Shown in pieces: positions 17,745-27,133 of a DNA stretch of 64,000 bases (positions within the stretch are counted from its first letter, which is position 1; every line of letters begins with the position of its first letter). The stretch is taken from the NCBI RefSeq assembly GCF_002223055.1, contig NZ_NKFL01000005.1:682001-746000 (forward strand), written 5' to 3'. A program made the translations under genes and the position numbers. Under the pieces are notes generated by a model that ran no database searches, was not told the DNA's origin, and was given only the letters and a program-made list of their open reading frames with translations. This DNA is from Burkholderia sp. HI2500 (GTDB lineage Bacteria > Pseudomonadota > Gammaproteobacteria > Burkholderiales > Burkholderiaceae).

Positions 17745-19754
17745 CTAGCGCGAGCCCGCCGGCTCGGACACGGAGTCCGGATGATGCGTGCGGGCGCGCC
17801 GCAGCGTCAAGACGAACAGCGCACCGCCCGATGGCGCGTTGCGCGCAGTCAGCGCCCCGCCCGCGTCGCTCGCGATCGACGACGAGATCGCGAGGCCAAG
17901 GCCGAGCCCGCACCCCATTTCCTTGGTCGTGAAGAACGGCTCGAACAGGCGCGGCAGCAGGTCAGGGGCAATGCCGCTTCCGTTGTCGCGCACCTCGACG
18001 GCGAGCGTGGCCGCCGACACCGCGATCGTCACCTCGATCGCCGGCGCCGCCACCCCGGCGACCGCGTCGAGCGCGTTGCCGAGCAGGTTGATCAGCACCT
18101 GTTCGAGGCGCAGATCCTCGCAACGGGCGACGAGTTCAGGATAGTCGCGCGCCAGATCGAGCGGCGCATCCTGCGCGGGCGACACGGTCGCGTCCTGCAG
18201 CGTCAGCGTGAGCGCGACGCCGCGCAGCCGCTCGTCGAGCAGCGACAGCACGCTGCGCAGCGCGCGCACGACGAGCGCCTGCTCGTTGCGCGGCTTCGCG
18301 CGGCCGACGAACAGCTTCAGCTGGTTCGTGATCTTGCCCATCCGCTCGGTCAGCGCGGCGATCGCCTCGAGATTCTCGCGCGCGGCCGCCTGCTCGCCGC
18401 GATCGAGCAACACGCGCGTGTTGTCCGAGAAGCTGCGCAGCGCCGCGAGCGGCTGGTTCAGTTCGTGCGTGATGCCGGCCGCCATCTGGCCGAGCGCGGC
18501 GAGCTTGCTCGCCTGGATCAGTTCGTCGTGCGCGGCGCGCAGCTCCTGCTCCGCACGGATCCGGTCGCCGACTTCCTTCTGCAATTGCTCGTTCGCTTCC
18601 GACAGGTCGGCCGTGCGCTCCTCGACGCGCCGGTTCAGCTCCGCGTACGCCTGTTGCAGCAGCGCGCGGCCGCGGATCATTTCACGCACGCGCGCGCGGC
18701 GCATCCGCCAGTAGAACGCGAGCAGCGCGACCGACACGAAGCCGAAACCGGTGACGATCGTCGCGTTGCGCGCATCGGCGTCAACGGGCGCGATCGGCGC
18801 GAGCGTGACGAGCAGCCAGTCGGGCTCGCCGATCCGGCGCTTGCTCGCGAGGAACCGCGGCGCGCGCATGCCGGGGCCCAGGCGCACGATTTCCGCATCG
18901 GGGCCGAGCACCTGCTCGATGCGCAGCGGCAGCGGCGTGACGGGCTGCTGCGCGTACTGGCGCGTCTCGTAGATCGACGCGGCGACAGGGCCCGTGAGCG
19001 GGCGCAGCGTGTGGTACTTCCATGCGGGCACCGACGACAGGAACACGACGCCGTGATCGTCCGCGACGACGAGCGGCTCCGACGCATCGGCGCCCTGGAA
19101 CCATTCGAGGTTGAGCTTCACGACGACCACGCCCGCGATCTTGCCGTCGCGCCACACGGGCTGCGAGATGTAGTAGCCGGGATCGCGCGAGATCGTGCCG
19201 ATCCCGAAGAAGCGGCCGACCTGGCCGTTCATCGCATCGAGGAAATACGGGCGGAAGCGGTATTCGGTCCCGACGAAGCTGTCGGGCGCGCGCCAGTTGC
19301 TGGCGGCGACACACAGGCCGTCCGCGCCGATCACGTAGGTGACGGTCGCGTGCGCGTGTTCGTTGAGGTCTTCGAGATAGCGATTGACGCGCCCGGTGTA
19401 GTCGGCGCGCGTCGGCTCGGCGAGCAGGTCCTGCACGTACGGATGGCTGCCGAGCAGATAGGGCAGCGACTCGTAGCGGTCGAGCGTGCTCTTGAGCGCG
19501 TTGGTGGTGCGGTCGACGCGCACCGCGGCGTTGCGCTGCAGCTCGGCGACGCCGCGCCGCCAGGTGATCGTCCACGTCAGCGTGCACGCCGCGGCGAGCG
19601 CGGCGGCAAGCACGACGAGAATGAGCAGACGGCGCGTCACGGTCGAGGCTTCCTGGCGATGCGGATCACCTATTGTGTCATAGGCCTCCGCCCTTCCGCC
19701 TCGACCGCCGCGGCTCGCACCGCCGGCGGGCGGTGCCGCCGCCTGCTCCTTCAT
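17745..19754 (-). CDS. dctB: C4-dicarboxylate sensor histidine kinase, DctB type
   Basis: Inner-membrane sensor kinase partner of DctD. The 669-residue product has an N-terminal membrane helix (about residues 43-64), a large periplasmic sensor region with the substrate-type motif FRPYFLDAMNGQ, a second membrane helix (about residue 340), a coiled coil, the phospho-acceptor H-box GITHELNQPLAAL and an ATPase domain (DNGSGIAPDL, GLGLGLAIS). The ATG is four bases after the dctA stop, suggesting coupling; the first 38 residues are low-complexity, and a GTG at 19640 would give a more family-like N-terminus. Confidence 0.9.
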   Translation of the reverse strand: MKEQAAAPPAGGASRGGRGGRAEAYDTIGDPHRQEASTVTRRLLILVVLAAALAAACTLTWTITWRRGVAELQRNAAVRVDRTTNALKSTLDRYESLPYLLGSHPYVQDLLAEPTRADYTGRVNRYLEDLNEHAHATVTYVIGADGLCVAASNWRAPDSFVGTEYRFRPYFLDAMNGQVGRFFGIGTISRDPGYYISQPVWRDGKIAGVVVVKLNLEWFQGADASEPLVVADDHGVVFLSSVPAWKYHTLRPLTGPVAASIYETRQYAQQPVTPLPLRIEQVLGPDAEIVRLGPGMRAPRFLASKRRIGEPDWLLVTLAPIAPVDADARNATIVTGFGFVSVALLAFYWRMRRARVREMIRGRALLQQAYAELNRRVEERTADLSEANEQLQKEVGDRIRAEQELRAAHDELIQASKLAALGQMAAGITHELNQPLAALRSFSDNTRVLLDRGEQAAARENLEAIAALTERMGKITNQLKLFVGRAKPRNEQALVVRALRSVLSLLDERLRGVALTLTLQDATVSPAQDAPLDLARDYPELVARCEDLRLEQVLINLLGNALDAVAGVAAPAIEVTIAVSAATLAVEVRDNGSGIAPDLLPRLFEPFFTTKEMGCGLGLGLAISSSIASDAGGALTARNAPSGGALFVLTLRRARTHHPDSVSEPAGSR

Positions 19755-19758
19755 GACG

Positions 19759-21048
19759 TCAGACGCCGGCCGTCTCGGTCGGCGCCACTTCGCCGCCGCC
19801 CTTCAGCGCCTGGCGCAGCTTGTTGCGGTCGAGCTCCTTCTCCCAGGCCGACACGACGACCGTCGCGACGCCGTTGCCGACGATGTTGGTCAGCGCACGG
19901 CATTCGCTCATGAAGCGGTCGATGCCGAGGATCAGCACCATGCCCGACAGCGGGATCGTCGGCACGACGGCCAGCGTCGCGGCGAGCGTGATGAAGCCCG
20001 CGCCCGTGACGCCGCTCGCGCCCTTCGACGTCAGCATCGCGACGGCGAGCAGCGTGAGCTGCTGCATCCACGTCAGTTCGATGTTGGTCGCCTGCGCGAT
20101 GAACAGCACGGCCATCGTCATGTAGATGTTGGTGCCGTCGAGGTTGAACGAATAGCCGGTCGGCACGACGAGGCCGACGACCGAACGCGAGCAGCCGGCC
20201 TTCTCGAGCTTTTCCATCAGCTGCGGCAGCGCGGCTTCCGACGAGCTCGTGCCGAGCACGATCAGCAGCTCTTCCTTGATGTAGGACACGAAGCGGATGA
20301 TCGAGAAGCCCGTGACCCGCGCGATCGTGCCGAGCACGACGAGCACGAACACGACCGACGTCAGGTAGAACGTGCCGATCAGCTTGAGCAGCGGCACCAG
20401 CGAGCCGACGCCGTACTTGCCGATCGTGAACGCCATCGCGCCGAACGCGCCGATCGGCGCCAGCTTCGTGACGATGTGCACGATGCCGAACAGCACGCGC
20501 GTGAGCCCGTCGATGAAGTCGGTGACGACCTTGCCGCGCTCGCCGAGATGCGCGAGCACGCTGCCGAACAGCAGTGCGATCAGCAGGATCTGCAGGATCT
20601 CGCCCTGCGCGAACGCATCGACCATCGTGTTCGGGATGATGTGCATCAGGAAGTCGACCGTCGACTGCCCGTGCGCCTTCGCCGCGTACGACGCGACGGC
20701 CTTGCCGTCGAGCGTCGCCGGATCGATGTTGAAGCCGACGCCCGGACGCAGGATGTGCGTGGCCGCCAGGCCGAGCACCAGCGCGAAGGTCGACACGATC
20801 TCGAAGTACAGCAGCGCCTTGCCGCCAACGCGGCCGACCTTCTTCATGTCCTCCATGCCGGCGATGCCGGTGACGACCGTACAGAAGATGATCGGGCCGA
20901 TCACCATCTTGATCAGCTTGATGAAGCCGTCGCCGAGCGGCTTCATGTCGGTGGCGATCGACGGATAGAAGTGGCCGAGGATCACGCCGACGATGATGGC
21001 GAAGATCACCTGCACATAGAGCACTTTGTAGAAGGGTTTCTTCTTCAC
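19759..21048 (-). CDS. dctA: C4-dicarboxylate:cation symporter DctA
   Basis: Inner-membrane symporter of the DAACS family that imports succinate, fumarate and malate. The 429-residue product starts [20 protein letters not shown] and has the family signatures [18 protein letters not shown] (the serine-rich re-entrant loop) and [19 protein letters not shown] (cation and substrate site). A GTG at 21048 is chosen: an AGGA ribosome site lies just before it and it gives the standard N-terminus and length; a longer in-frame ATG adds 21 unrelated residues. First gene of dctA-dctB-dctD. Confidence 0.94.
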   Translation of the reverse strand: MKKKPFYKVLYVQVIFAIIVGVILGHFYPSIATDMKPLGDGFIKLIKMVIGPIIFCTVVTGIAGMEDMKKVGRVGGKALLYFEIVSTFALVLGLAATHILRPGVGFNIDPATLDGKAVASYAAKAHGQSTVDFLMHIIPNTMVDAFAQGEILQILLIALLFGSVLAHLGERGKVVTDFIDGLTRVLFGIVHIVTKLAPIGAFGAMAFTIGKYGVGSLVPLLKLIGTFYLTSVVFVLVVLGTIARVTGFSIIRFVSYIKEELLIVLGTSSSEAALPQLMEKLEKAGCSRSVVGLVVPTGYSFNLDGTNIYMTMAVLFIAQATNIELTWMQQLTLLAVAMLTSKGASGVTGAGFITLAATLAVVPTIPLSGMVLILGIDRFMSECRALTNIVGNGVATVVVSAWEKELDRNKLRQALKGGGEVAPTETAGV

Positions 21049-21256
21049 GATGGTTCCTGCAGAAGTAGATGAGCCGATGGAAACGGCGTCACGCGCGCGG
21101 ACGAATGTCACAGGGGAAGATTCACTCGCCCGCGCGGCTGCCGTGCCGCAACAAGCGATGCCTCAGGACGTCCGGAGGGGGAGGAAGGCAGTGGTCATCG
21201 ATTGTCTCCTTGCTTGCTGTAGTAGTTCGGCCGGGGGAGGGCCGTGCGCTTTATAT

Positions 21257-21272
21257 TGCAAGGTCAATGCCA
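21257..21272 (-). promoter_or_regulatory. Sigma-54 (-24/-12) promoter of dctA
   Basis: The minus strand reads TGGCATTGACCTTGCA: GG and GC are exactly ten bases apart and the flanks fit TGGCA...TTGCA. Transcription would start near 21246, leaving a leader of about 200 bases before the GTG of dctA. DctA under DctD and RpoN is the established rhizobial scheme; the presence of a sigma-54 activator gene in this same operon supports it. The rest of the 358-base gap to actP holds the two palindromes listed below. Confidence 0.82.
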
Positions 21273-21331
21273 GGTTCCTGAAACCCGTCAAACCTTTGTA
21301 TTCATTGTATTTCTCATAATGCGGCAGGCAA

Positions 21332-21355
21332 GGAAATCCGGGTTTCCGGATTTCC
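21332..21355. promoter_or_regulatory. Perfect palindrome upstream of the dctA promoter (candidate DctD site)
   Basis: Arm GGAAATCCGG (21332-21341), four-base spacer, exact complement CCGGATTTCC (21346-21355). An overlapping 7-bp palindrome (TTTCCGG / CCGGAAA) occupies 21343-21360. It lies about 86-110 bases upstream of the predicted start site, where sigma-54 activators normally bind. The repeated GGAAATCC core is suggestive of an activator site; assignment to DctD is inference. Confidence 0.6.
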
Positions 21356-21362
21356 GGAAAAT

Positions 21363-21386
21363 ATCCGTCCGGCGATCCGGACGGAT
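21363..21386 (-). terminator. Perfect 10-bp hairpin after the actP-like gene
   Basis: Arms ATCCGTCCGG (21363-21372) and CCGGACGGAT (21377-21386) with a 4-base loop. On the minus strand it is 21 bases past the actP-like stop and is followed by ATTTTCC, so it may be that gene's terminator; it could equally be part of the activator-binding region of dctA. Confidence 0.55.
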
Positions 21387-21406
21387 GCACTCATTCATCT
21401 GACGAA

Positions 21407-23092
21407 TCAATGCTGCACGGCGCGGCCGGCCAGCACGCCCGTCTGCGCGTAGAACTCCTGCTGCGCGAACGCGTCGCGCTCGCGCCGGGCGCGCTCGCCG
21501 CGATCCGCGAGCGAGCCGACGACGATCCCGATGAACGCGAGCGGCACCGACACGAGCGCCGGGTTGTCGAGGAACACCGGTGCGTGCGCGTGGTGCAGCA
21601 CGTCGACCCACACCGACTTCGACAGCACCGTGAGCGTGACCGCCGACGCGAGGCCGAGGCCGCCGCCGAGCACCGCGCCGCGCGTCGTCATCCCGCGCCA
21701 GAAAATCGACATCGCGAGCACCGGGAAATTGGCGCTCGCGGCCACCGCCGCGACGAGGCCGACCATGAACGCGACGTTCACGTGCTCGAACAGGATCGAC
21801 AGCCCGATCGCGACCGCCGACAGCGCGATCGTCGCCGCGCGCGAGATGCGCATCTCGACGCGCTCGTCGGGCTTGCCGCGTGCCCACATCTGCGCGTACA
21901 GGTCGTGCGAGATCGTCGTCGCGCCGGCGAGCGTAAGGCCTGCGACCACCGCGAGGATCGTCGCGAACGTGACGGCCGCGATGAACCCGTAGAACCAGTT
22001 CCCGCCGACCGCCTGCGCGAGCTTCACCGCGACCATGTTCGAGCCGCCGAGCAGGTCGTGCGTCAGGTTGAACGTGCCGTTCGCGCCTAGCTTGAAGAAC
22101 TCCGGATGCTGCGCGAGCAGCACGATCGCCGAGAAGCCGATCACGAAGGTCAGCAAATAGAAGTAGCCGATGAAACCGGTCGCATAGAGCACCGACTTGC
22201 GCGCCTCCTTCGCGTTCGGCACCGTGAAGAAGCGCATCAGGATGTGCGGGAAGCCGGCCGTGCCGAACATCAGCGCGATGCCGAGCGACAGCGCGTTGGC
22301 CGGATCGCGGATCAGCTTGCCGGGGCCCATGATCGACAGCGCGCCCGGATGCACGGCCACCGCGCGGCGGAACATCTCGTCGACGCTGAAGCCGAATTCG
22401 CTCAGTGCAAGCACGACGAGCAGCGTCGCGCCGCACAGCAGCAGCACGGCTTTGATCACCTGCACCCAGGTGGTCGCGGTCATCCCGCCGAAGAACACGT
22501 AGACCACCATCAGCACGCCGACGATCAGCTCGGCCGTGCCGTACGACAGCCCGAACAGCAGCTGGATCAGCTTGCCCGCGCCGACCATCTGCACGACGAG
22601 GTACAGCACGACGATGGTCAGCGAATTCGCGGACGTCAGCAGCCGGATCGGCCGCTGCGCGAAGCGGTACGCGACGACGTCGACGAACGTGAACTTGCCG
22701 AGGTTGCGCAGCGGCTCGGCGATCAGGAACATCACGAACGGCCAGCCGACCAGGAAGCCGATCGAGTAGATGAGCCCGTCGAAGCCGAACATGAACACCA
22801 TCCCCGACAGCCCGAGGAACGACGCGGCCGACATGTAGTCGCCCGCGATCGCAAGCCCGTTCTGCAGCCCGGTGATGCCGCCGCCGGCCGTGTAGAAGTC
22901 GCGTGTCGAGCGCGTGCGGCGCGCGGCCCAGCGCGTGAGCGCGAGCGTCGCGAACACGAACGCGAAGAACATCCCGATCGCGACCGGGTTCAGTTCGACC
23001 TTGTCGGGCATCGGGCCCGCGACGGATACCGCGTGCGCGGCGGTGGAAGCGAGAACGGCAGGCGCGCCGAGCGCCATCGAGAGTCGTCGCAT
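21407..23092 (-). CDS. actP: Sodium:solute symporter, acetate permease (ActP) type
   Basis: Inner-membrane Na+/solute symporter of the SSS family, likely for acetate or another short monocarboxylate. The 561-residue product begins with a signal-like segment ending [10 protein letters not shown], then 13 or so membrane segments with [22 protein letters not shown] in two blocks ([26 protein letters not shown]), both typical of ActP. The ATG at 23092 is chosen since it follows a GGAGG ribosome site and starts 11 bases after the DUF485 gene ends. Substrate is inferred from family resemblance only. Confidence 0.85.
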   Translation of the reverse strand: MRRLSMALGAPAVLASTAAHAVSVAGPMPDKVELNPVAIGMFFAFVFATLALTRWAARRTRSTRDFYTAGGGITGLQNGLAIAGDYMSAASFLGLSGMVFMFGFDGLIYSIGFLVGWPFVMFLIAEPLRNLGKFTFVDVVAYRFAQRPIRLLTSANSLTIVVLYLVVQMVGAGKLIQLLFGLSYGTAELIVGVLMVVYVFFGGMTATTWVQVIKAVLLLCGATLLVVLALSEFGFSVDEMFRRAVAVHPGALSIMGPGKLIRDPANALSLGIALMFGTAGFPHILMRFFTVPNAKEARKSVLYATGFIGYFYLLTFVIGFSAIVLLAQHPEFFKLGANGTFNLTHDLLGGSNMVAVKLAQAVGGNWFYGFIAAVTFATILAVVAGLTLAGATTISHDLYAQMWARGKPDERVEMRISRAATIALSAVAIGLSILFEHVNVAFMVGLVAAVAASANFPVLAMSIFWRGMTTRGAVLGGGLGLASAVTLTVLSKSVWVDVLHHAHAPVFLDNPALVSVPLAFIGIVVGSLADRGERARRERDAFAQQEFYAQTGVLAGRAVQH

Positions 23093-23103
23093 GTCGGCCT
23101 CCG

Positions 23104-23409
23104 TCACGAACGCTGCAGGATCGCGTCGACGCGGCGGTCGAACGCACGGTTCGCGCGCAGCACGTAGCACGCGGTCAGGCCGATCGCGACCAGGATGATC
23201 GCGACGCCGGTGGCGATCCCGACCGTCATCGTCGCGCCGTGGTACAGCGGCGCGGCGAGCACGTGCGGCGCGAGCGCGACGAGCAGGATGAAGCCGTAGT
23301 ACGTGGCGATCATCAGCGCCGTCAGCGTGAAGCTGAAGCGGCGCCGCGCACGCACGAGCTGCTGGTAGTCACGGCGCGCCGTGACCGATTCGATGACGGA
23401 AAGCTCCAT
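23104..23409 (-). CDS. DUF485 membrane protein (YjcH-like)
   Basis: A 101-residue protein with two membrane segments (about residues 27-48 and 60-83) in a DUF485 pattern: [21 protein letters not shown] then [13 protein letters not shown]485 genes sit directly before acetate or related symporters in many bacteria and probably assist them, though the mechanism is not settled. The ATG at 23409 has a GGAGA ribosome site; the frame is open further upstream without support. Confidence 0.85.
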   Translation of the reverse strand: MELSVIESVTARRDYQQLVRARRRFSFTLTALMIATYYGFILLVALAPHVLAAPLYHGATMTVGIATGVAIILVAIGLTACYVLRANRAFDRRVDAILQRS

Positions 23410-23508
23410 GGTGTCTCCAATGTCTCCTCGTCGTCGCGAGGAATGTCTTATGGATGGCTGGCGCGTCGACTGCTCCGCCCGCGCCACGGCGGCAAGGCAT
23501 GAAACGCG

Positions 23509-24714
23509 TTACACAATGCGATCCGCACGCAGCCGCGCAACCTCGTCGGCCGACATCCCGAGCCAGCCGCCGAGCACCGCATCCGTATCGGCACCGAGCA
23601 CCGGCGGCGCGCCGCGCACCGGCAACCGCGCACCATCGAACCGGTACGGCGGCGCCAGCACGTCGACGCCGCCCGCGACCGGATGCGGCTGCCGCGTGAC
23701 GAGCCCTGCGCTCGTCGCGCGTTCCGACTTCAGCGCCTCGTGCAGCCCGAGCACTTCGCCGCACGGAATGCCCGCGTCGGCGAGCGCCGTGAGCAACGTC
23801 GCGCGCGACCGGCGTGCGAGTTCACGACCAATCTCCGGCAGCAGCTCGGCGCGGTTTTCCGAGCGGCCGAGGTTGGTCTTGTAACGCGTGTCGGCTGCGA
23901 GGTCGGGGCGTTCGATCGCCTCGCAGAAGCGCGCGAACTGCGCGTTGTTGCCGACCGTGATCACGAGCGGGCCGTCGGCCGCGTCGAACACGCCGTACGG
24001 CACGACCGACGGATGCGCGTTGCCGTAGCGCGGCGGGTCCTCGCCCATCAGCAGCGCGTCGAGCCCGTAGTACGCGGTGATCATCAGCCCGCAGTCGAAC
24101 AGCGCCATTTCGATGCGCCGCCCGCGCCCCGTCGCATGGCGCTCGTACAGCGCGGCGAGGATCGCCTGCGCCGAATACATCCCGGTGAACAGGTCGACTG
24201 CCGCGACGCCGAACTTCAGCGGCGGCTGGCCGGCCTCGCCGTTCAGCGCCATCAGCCCGGCCTCGCCCTGCACGACGAGGTCGTAGCCGGGCCGCGCTGC
24301 CTCGGCGCCCGAGCGGTCGTAGCCGGAAATCGCGCAGTGCACGACGCGCGGGTTCAGCTCGGCCAGCGTGTCGTAGCCGAGCCCGAGCTTTTCCGCGCCG
24401 CCGAACTTGAAGTTGTGGAGCACCACGTCGGCCTGCGCGGCCAGCTCGCGCGCGAGCCGCCGCCCGTCTTCGGTCTGCAGGTCGAGACAGATCGAGCGCT
24501 TGCTGCGGTTCACGCTGTTGAAGTAGGTCGTCTCGGTGTCGCCGATCCGCAGGCCCCAATCGCGCGTGTCGTCGCCGCGCGCCGGATGCTCGACCTTGAT
24601 CACTTCCGCGCCGAAATCGGCGAGCACCATCGCGCACCACGGGCCCGCGAGCACACGCGAGAAATCGAGCACCTTCACGCCGGCCAGCGGCAATGCGCGC
24701 GATTCGTTCGTCAT
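23509..24714 (-). CDS. Family III (CaiB/BaiF) CoA-transferase
   Basis: Cytosolic enzyme of 401 residues that moves CoA from one acyl-CoA to another acid. It has the family N-terminus GVKVLDFSRVLAGPWCAMVLADFGA in parts (VLDFSRVLAGPWC), the catalytic aspartate region RPGYDLVVQGEAGLM, and the ribbon-forming C-terminus. It is last in a four-gene operon of acyl-CoA enzymes and could activate the pathway's free acid with succinyl-CoA or another donor in place of an ATP-dependent ligase. The true acid is unknown. Confidence 0.88.
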   Translation of the reverse strand: MTNESRALPLAGVKVLDFSRVLAGPWCAMVLADFGAEVIKVEHPARGDDTRDWGLRIGDTETTYFNSVNRSKRSICLDLQTEDGRRLARELAAQADVVLHNFKFGGAEKLGLGYDTLAELNPRVVHCAISGYDRSGAEAARPGYDLVVQGEAGLMALNGEAGQPPLKFGVAAVDLFTGMYSAQAILAALYERHATGRGRRIEMALFDCGLMITAYYGLDALLMGEDPPRYGNAHPSVVPYGVFDAADGPLVITVGNNAQFARFCEAIERPDLAADTRYKTNLGRSENRAELLPEIGRELARRSRATLLTALADAGIPCGEVLGLHEALKSERATSAGLVTRQPHPVAGGVDVLAPPYRFDGARLPVRGAPPVLGADTDAVLGGWLGMSADEVARLRADRIV

Positions 24715-24744
24715 CCTTGTCTCCTCCGTTCGCGTCGTTCGTCT

Positions 24745-25881
24745 TTACTGTTTCGACAGCGCGATGTAGCGCGCGAGGTGATGATCCTCGTCGCCGAGCT
24801 GGTGATCGATCATCACGAGGCGCTTCGCGTAGTGCGACAGCGGCAGCTCCCACGTCATCCCGATCCCGCCGTGCAGCTGGATGCTCTCTTCGGCGACGAG
24901 CGTGCCGATCCGGCCGATCGTGTACTTCGCCGCCGCGAGCGCACGTTCGCGCACCCCGCGCGGCGCATCGAGCTGTGCGGCCGCGTTGATCACGGCCGAG
25001 CGCGCCTGCTCGACTTCGAGCAGCAGGTCGGCCATCCGGTGCTGCAGCGCCTGGAAGCTGCCGATCGGCAAGCCGAACTGCTTGCGCGTACGCAGGTAGT
25101 CGAGCGTGTATTCCTTCGCGACGTCCATCGCACCGAGCGCCTCCGCCGACAGCGCGAGCAATCCGTAGCCGAGCACGCGTTCGAGCAGCTCGGCGCCTGC
25201 TTCACCGTCGCGCGCGCCGAGCGCGGCATCGGCCGGCAGCACGACGCGTTCGAAGCGCACCTCGGCCGCGCGGCCGCCGTCGATCTTCCGGTAGTCGCGC
25301 AACGATACGCCCGGCGCATCGGCCGGCACGACGAACAAGCCGATGCCGGCCGCATCGTCGTCGTGACCCGACACCCGCGCGCTGACGACGAAGAACGCCG
25401 CTTGCGCGGCCTGGTCGACGACGCCCTTCGCGCCCGTCAGCACCCAGCCGTCGCCCGAGCGTTCGGCACGCGTGCGCACGGTCGTCAGTTCGTAGTGCGA
25501 GCCGGGTTCGTCATGCGCGAACGCGGCGCTCGCGATGCCGTCGATCAGTGCGGCCAGCCGGTCGCGATGCGCGGCGCCGCCGGCGAGCGACAGCGCACGC
25601 CCCGCGAGCAGCGCGCCGAGGAACGGCTCGACGACGAGCCCGCGCCCGAGGCATTCGAACACCACGGCGATGTCGAAGCCCGCTCCGCCGAACCCGCCGT
25701 CGGCTTCGGAAAACAGCGCGCCGACCGTGCCGAGGTCGGCAAGGCGCCGCCACATCGCGCGATCGAAACCTTCGGCCGACTGCGCGATGCGATCGCGCAC
25801 CGGGAACGCGTACTGTTCGGCGATGAAGCGGTTCAACGTATCCGCCAGCATCCGGCGGTCTTCTGTGTGCTGGAAATCCAT
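24745..25881 (-). CDS. Acyl-CoA dehydrogenase, PimD-like (small subunit)
   Basis: FAD enzyme that makes an acyl-CoA alpha-beta unsaturated. The 378-residue product has the flavin-binding middle domain and the C-terminal helix bundle with RTRKQFGLPIGSFQALQHRMAD and SIQLHGGIGMTWELPLSHY, where the glutamate of TWELP is the usual catalytic base. It resembles the small subunit of pimeloyl-CoA dehydrogenase, and the large-subunit-like partner lies 14 bases upstream, so a heteromer is likely. Assignment to pimeloyl-CoA or another dicarboxyl-CoA is inference from this pairing. Confidence 0.85.
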   Translation of the reverse strand: MDFQHTEDRRMLADTLNRFIAEQYAFPVRDRIAQSAEGFDRAMWRRLADLGTVGALFSEADGGFGGAGFDIAVVFECLGRGLVVEPFLGALLAGRALSLAGGAAHRDRLAALIDGIASAAFAHDEPGSHYELTTVRTRAERSGDGWVLTGAKGVVDQAAQAAFFVVSARVSGHDDDAAGIGLFVVPADAPGVSLRDYRKIDGGRAAEVRFERVVLPADAALGARDGEAGAELLERVLGYGLLALSAEALGAMDVAKEYTLDYLRTRKQFGLPIGSFQALQHRMADLLLEVEQARSAVINAAAQLDAPRGVRERALAAAKYTIGRIGTLVAEESIQLHGGIGMTWELPLSHYAKRLVMIDHQLGDEDHHLARYIALSKQ

Positions 25882-25895
25882 CGTCGCGTCCCTCG

Positions 25896-27104
25896 TTACA
25901 GCCCGAGCATCATCTTCGCGATGATGTTCTTCTGGATCTCGTTCGAGCCGCCGAAGATCGACAGCTTCCGGTTGTTGAAGTACTGCTGCGCGGCGCTCGC
26001 GGCGTCGTCCGGGCCGACCGGCTCGCCGTCGTAGTCGGCACCGAGCGCCTCCTCGACGAACGGCTGCGCGTACGGTCCCATCGCGCGCCGCATCAGCGCG
26101 GTGATCTCCTGGCGGATCTGCGTGCCGCGGATCTTCAGCATCGAGCTTTCCGCGCCCGGCGCACCACCGCCCGCGACCGCGGCCAGCACGCGCAGGTTGG
26201 TCGTGCGCATGTTCTCGAGCTCGATCTCGACCCGCGCGACGCGCGCTGCGAAGAACGGATCGTCCGCGAGCGGCCGGCCGTTCTTCGTGACCTTCGCGGC
26301 CACCGCGCGCAACCGGTCGAGCGCGGCCGTCGAGAAGCCGATTCCGGCGATGTTGGTGCGCTCGTACGTGAGCAGGTATTTCGCGTAGGTCCAGCCGCGG
26401 TTCTCCTCACCGACGAGGTTGGCCGCCGGCACGCGCACGTCGGTGAAGAACACCTCGTTCACTTCGTGTTCGCCGTCGAGCGTGATGATCGGGCGCACTT
26501 CGACACCCGGCGTGTTCATGTCGATCAGCAGGAAGCTGATGCCTTCCTGCTTGCGCACGTCGGTCGCGGTGCGCACGAGGCAGAAGATCATGTTCGCGTA
26601 GTGGCCGAGCGTGGTCCACGTCTTCTGGCCGTTCACGAGGTAGTGCTCGCCCTGCGCGTCGATCCCGCGCACCGCGCTCGTCTTCACCGATGCGAGATCG
26701 GAACCGGCGCCCGGCTCCGAGTAGCCCTGGCACCACCAGTCGGTGCCGTCGAGGATGCGCGGCAGCCAGTGGCGCTGCTGCGCGTCGTTGCCGTACTTGA
26801 TCAGCACGGGGCCGAGCATGTTCACGCCGAACGGCACGATGCGCGGCGCACCCGCGAGCGCGCATTCGTTGTCGAACAGGAACTTCTGCGCGACGCTCCA
26901 GCCGGGGCCGCCGTATTCGCGGGGCCAGTGGCTCGCGAGCCAGCCGCGCGCGTTGAGTGTCGCGTGCCATTCGCGCATGTCGTCGCGCGTGAGATGCAGG
27001 CCGCCCTTCACCTTGCGCGCGATGCGCGCGGGCAGTTCGGCTTGCAGGAAGCGCTGCACTTCGGTGCGGAAGGCTTCCTCTTCGGGAGTGAAATTGAGGT
27101 CCAT
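25896..27104 (-). CDS. Acyl-CoA dehydrogenase, PimC-like (large subunit)
   Basis: FAD-dependent acyl-CoA dehydrogenase of 402 residues. Motifs: CQGYSEPGAGSDLASVKT, the flavin contact GQKTWTTLGHYANM, the segment YERTNIAG, and FGGSNEIQKNIIAKMMLGL at the C-terminus. It resembles PimC, the large subunit of pimeloyl-CoA dehydrogenase, and is paired with the PimD-like gene just downstream. The ATG at 27104 begins MDLNFTPEEEAFRTEVQRF, the family start; the same frame is open far upstream as a shadow of the next gene. Confidence 0.88.
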   Translation of the reverse strand: MDLNFTPEEEAFRTEVQRFLQAELPARIARKVKGGLHLTRDDMREWHATLNARGWLASHWPREYGGPGWSVAQKFLFDNECALAGAPRIVPFGVNMLGPVLIKYGNDAQQRHWLPRILDGTDWWCQGYSEPGAGSDLASVKTSAVRGIDAQGEHYLVNGQKTWTTLGHYANMIFCLVRTATDVRKQEGISFLLIDMNTPGVEVRPIITLDGEHEVNEVFFTDVRVPAANLVGEENRGWTYAKYLLTYERTNIAGIGFSTAALDRLRAVAAKVTKNGRPLADDPFFAARVARVEIELENMRTTNLRVLAAVAGGGAPGAESSMLKIRGTQIRQEITALMRRAMGPYAQPFVEEALGADYDGEPVGPDDAASAAQQYFNNRKLSIFGGSNEIQKNIIAKMMLGL

Positions 27105-27133
27105 CTTCGGTCCGTGGCGAATGCGGTGGGCGT

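Noticed and set aside
20646..20828. Short open frame inside dctA
   Set aside because: Shadow frame; dctA explains the sequence fully.
21332..21386. CRISPR-like repeats in the dctA upstream region
   Set aside because: Only two unrelated palindromes 7 bases apart, no repeated spacer structure and no cas gene.
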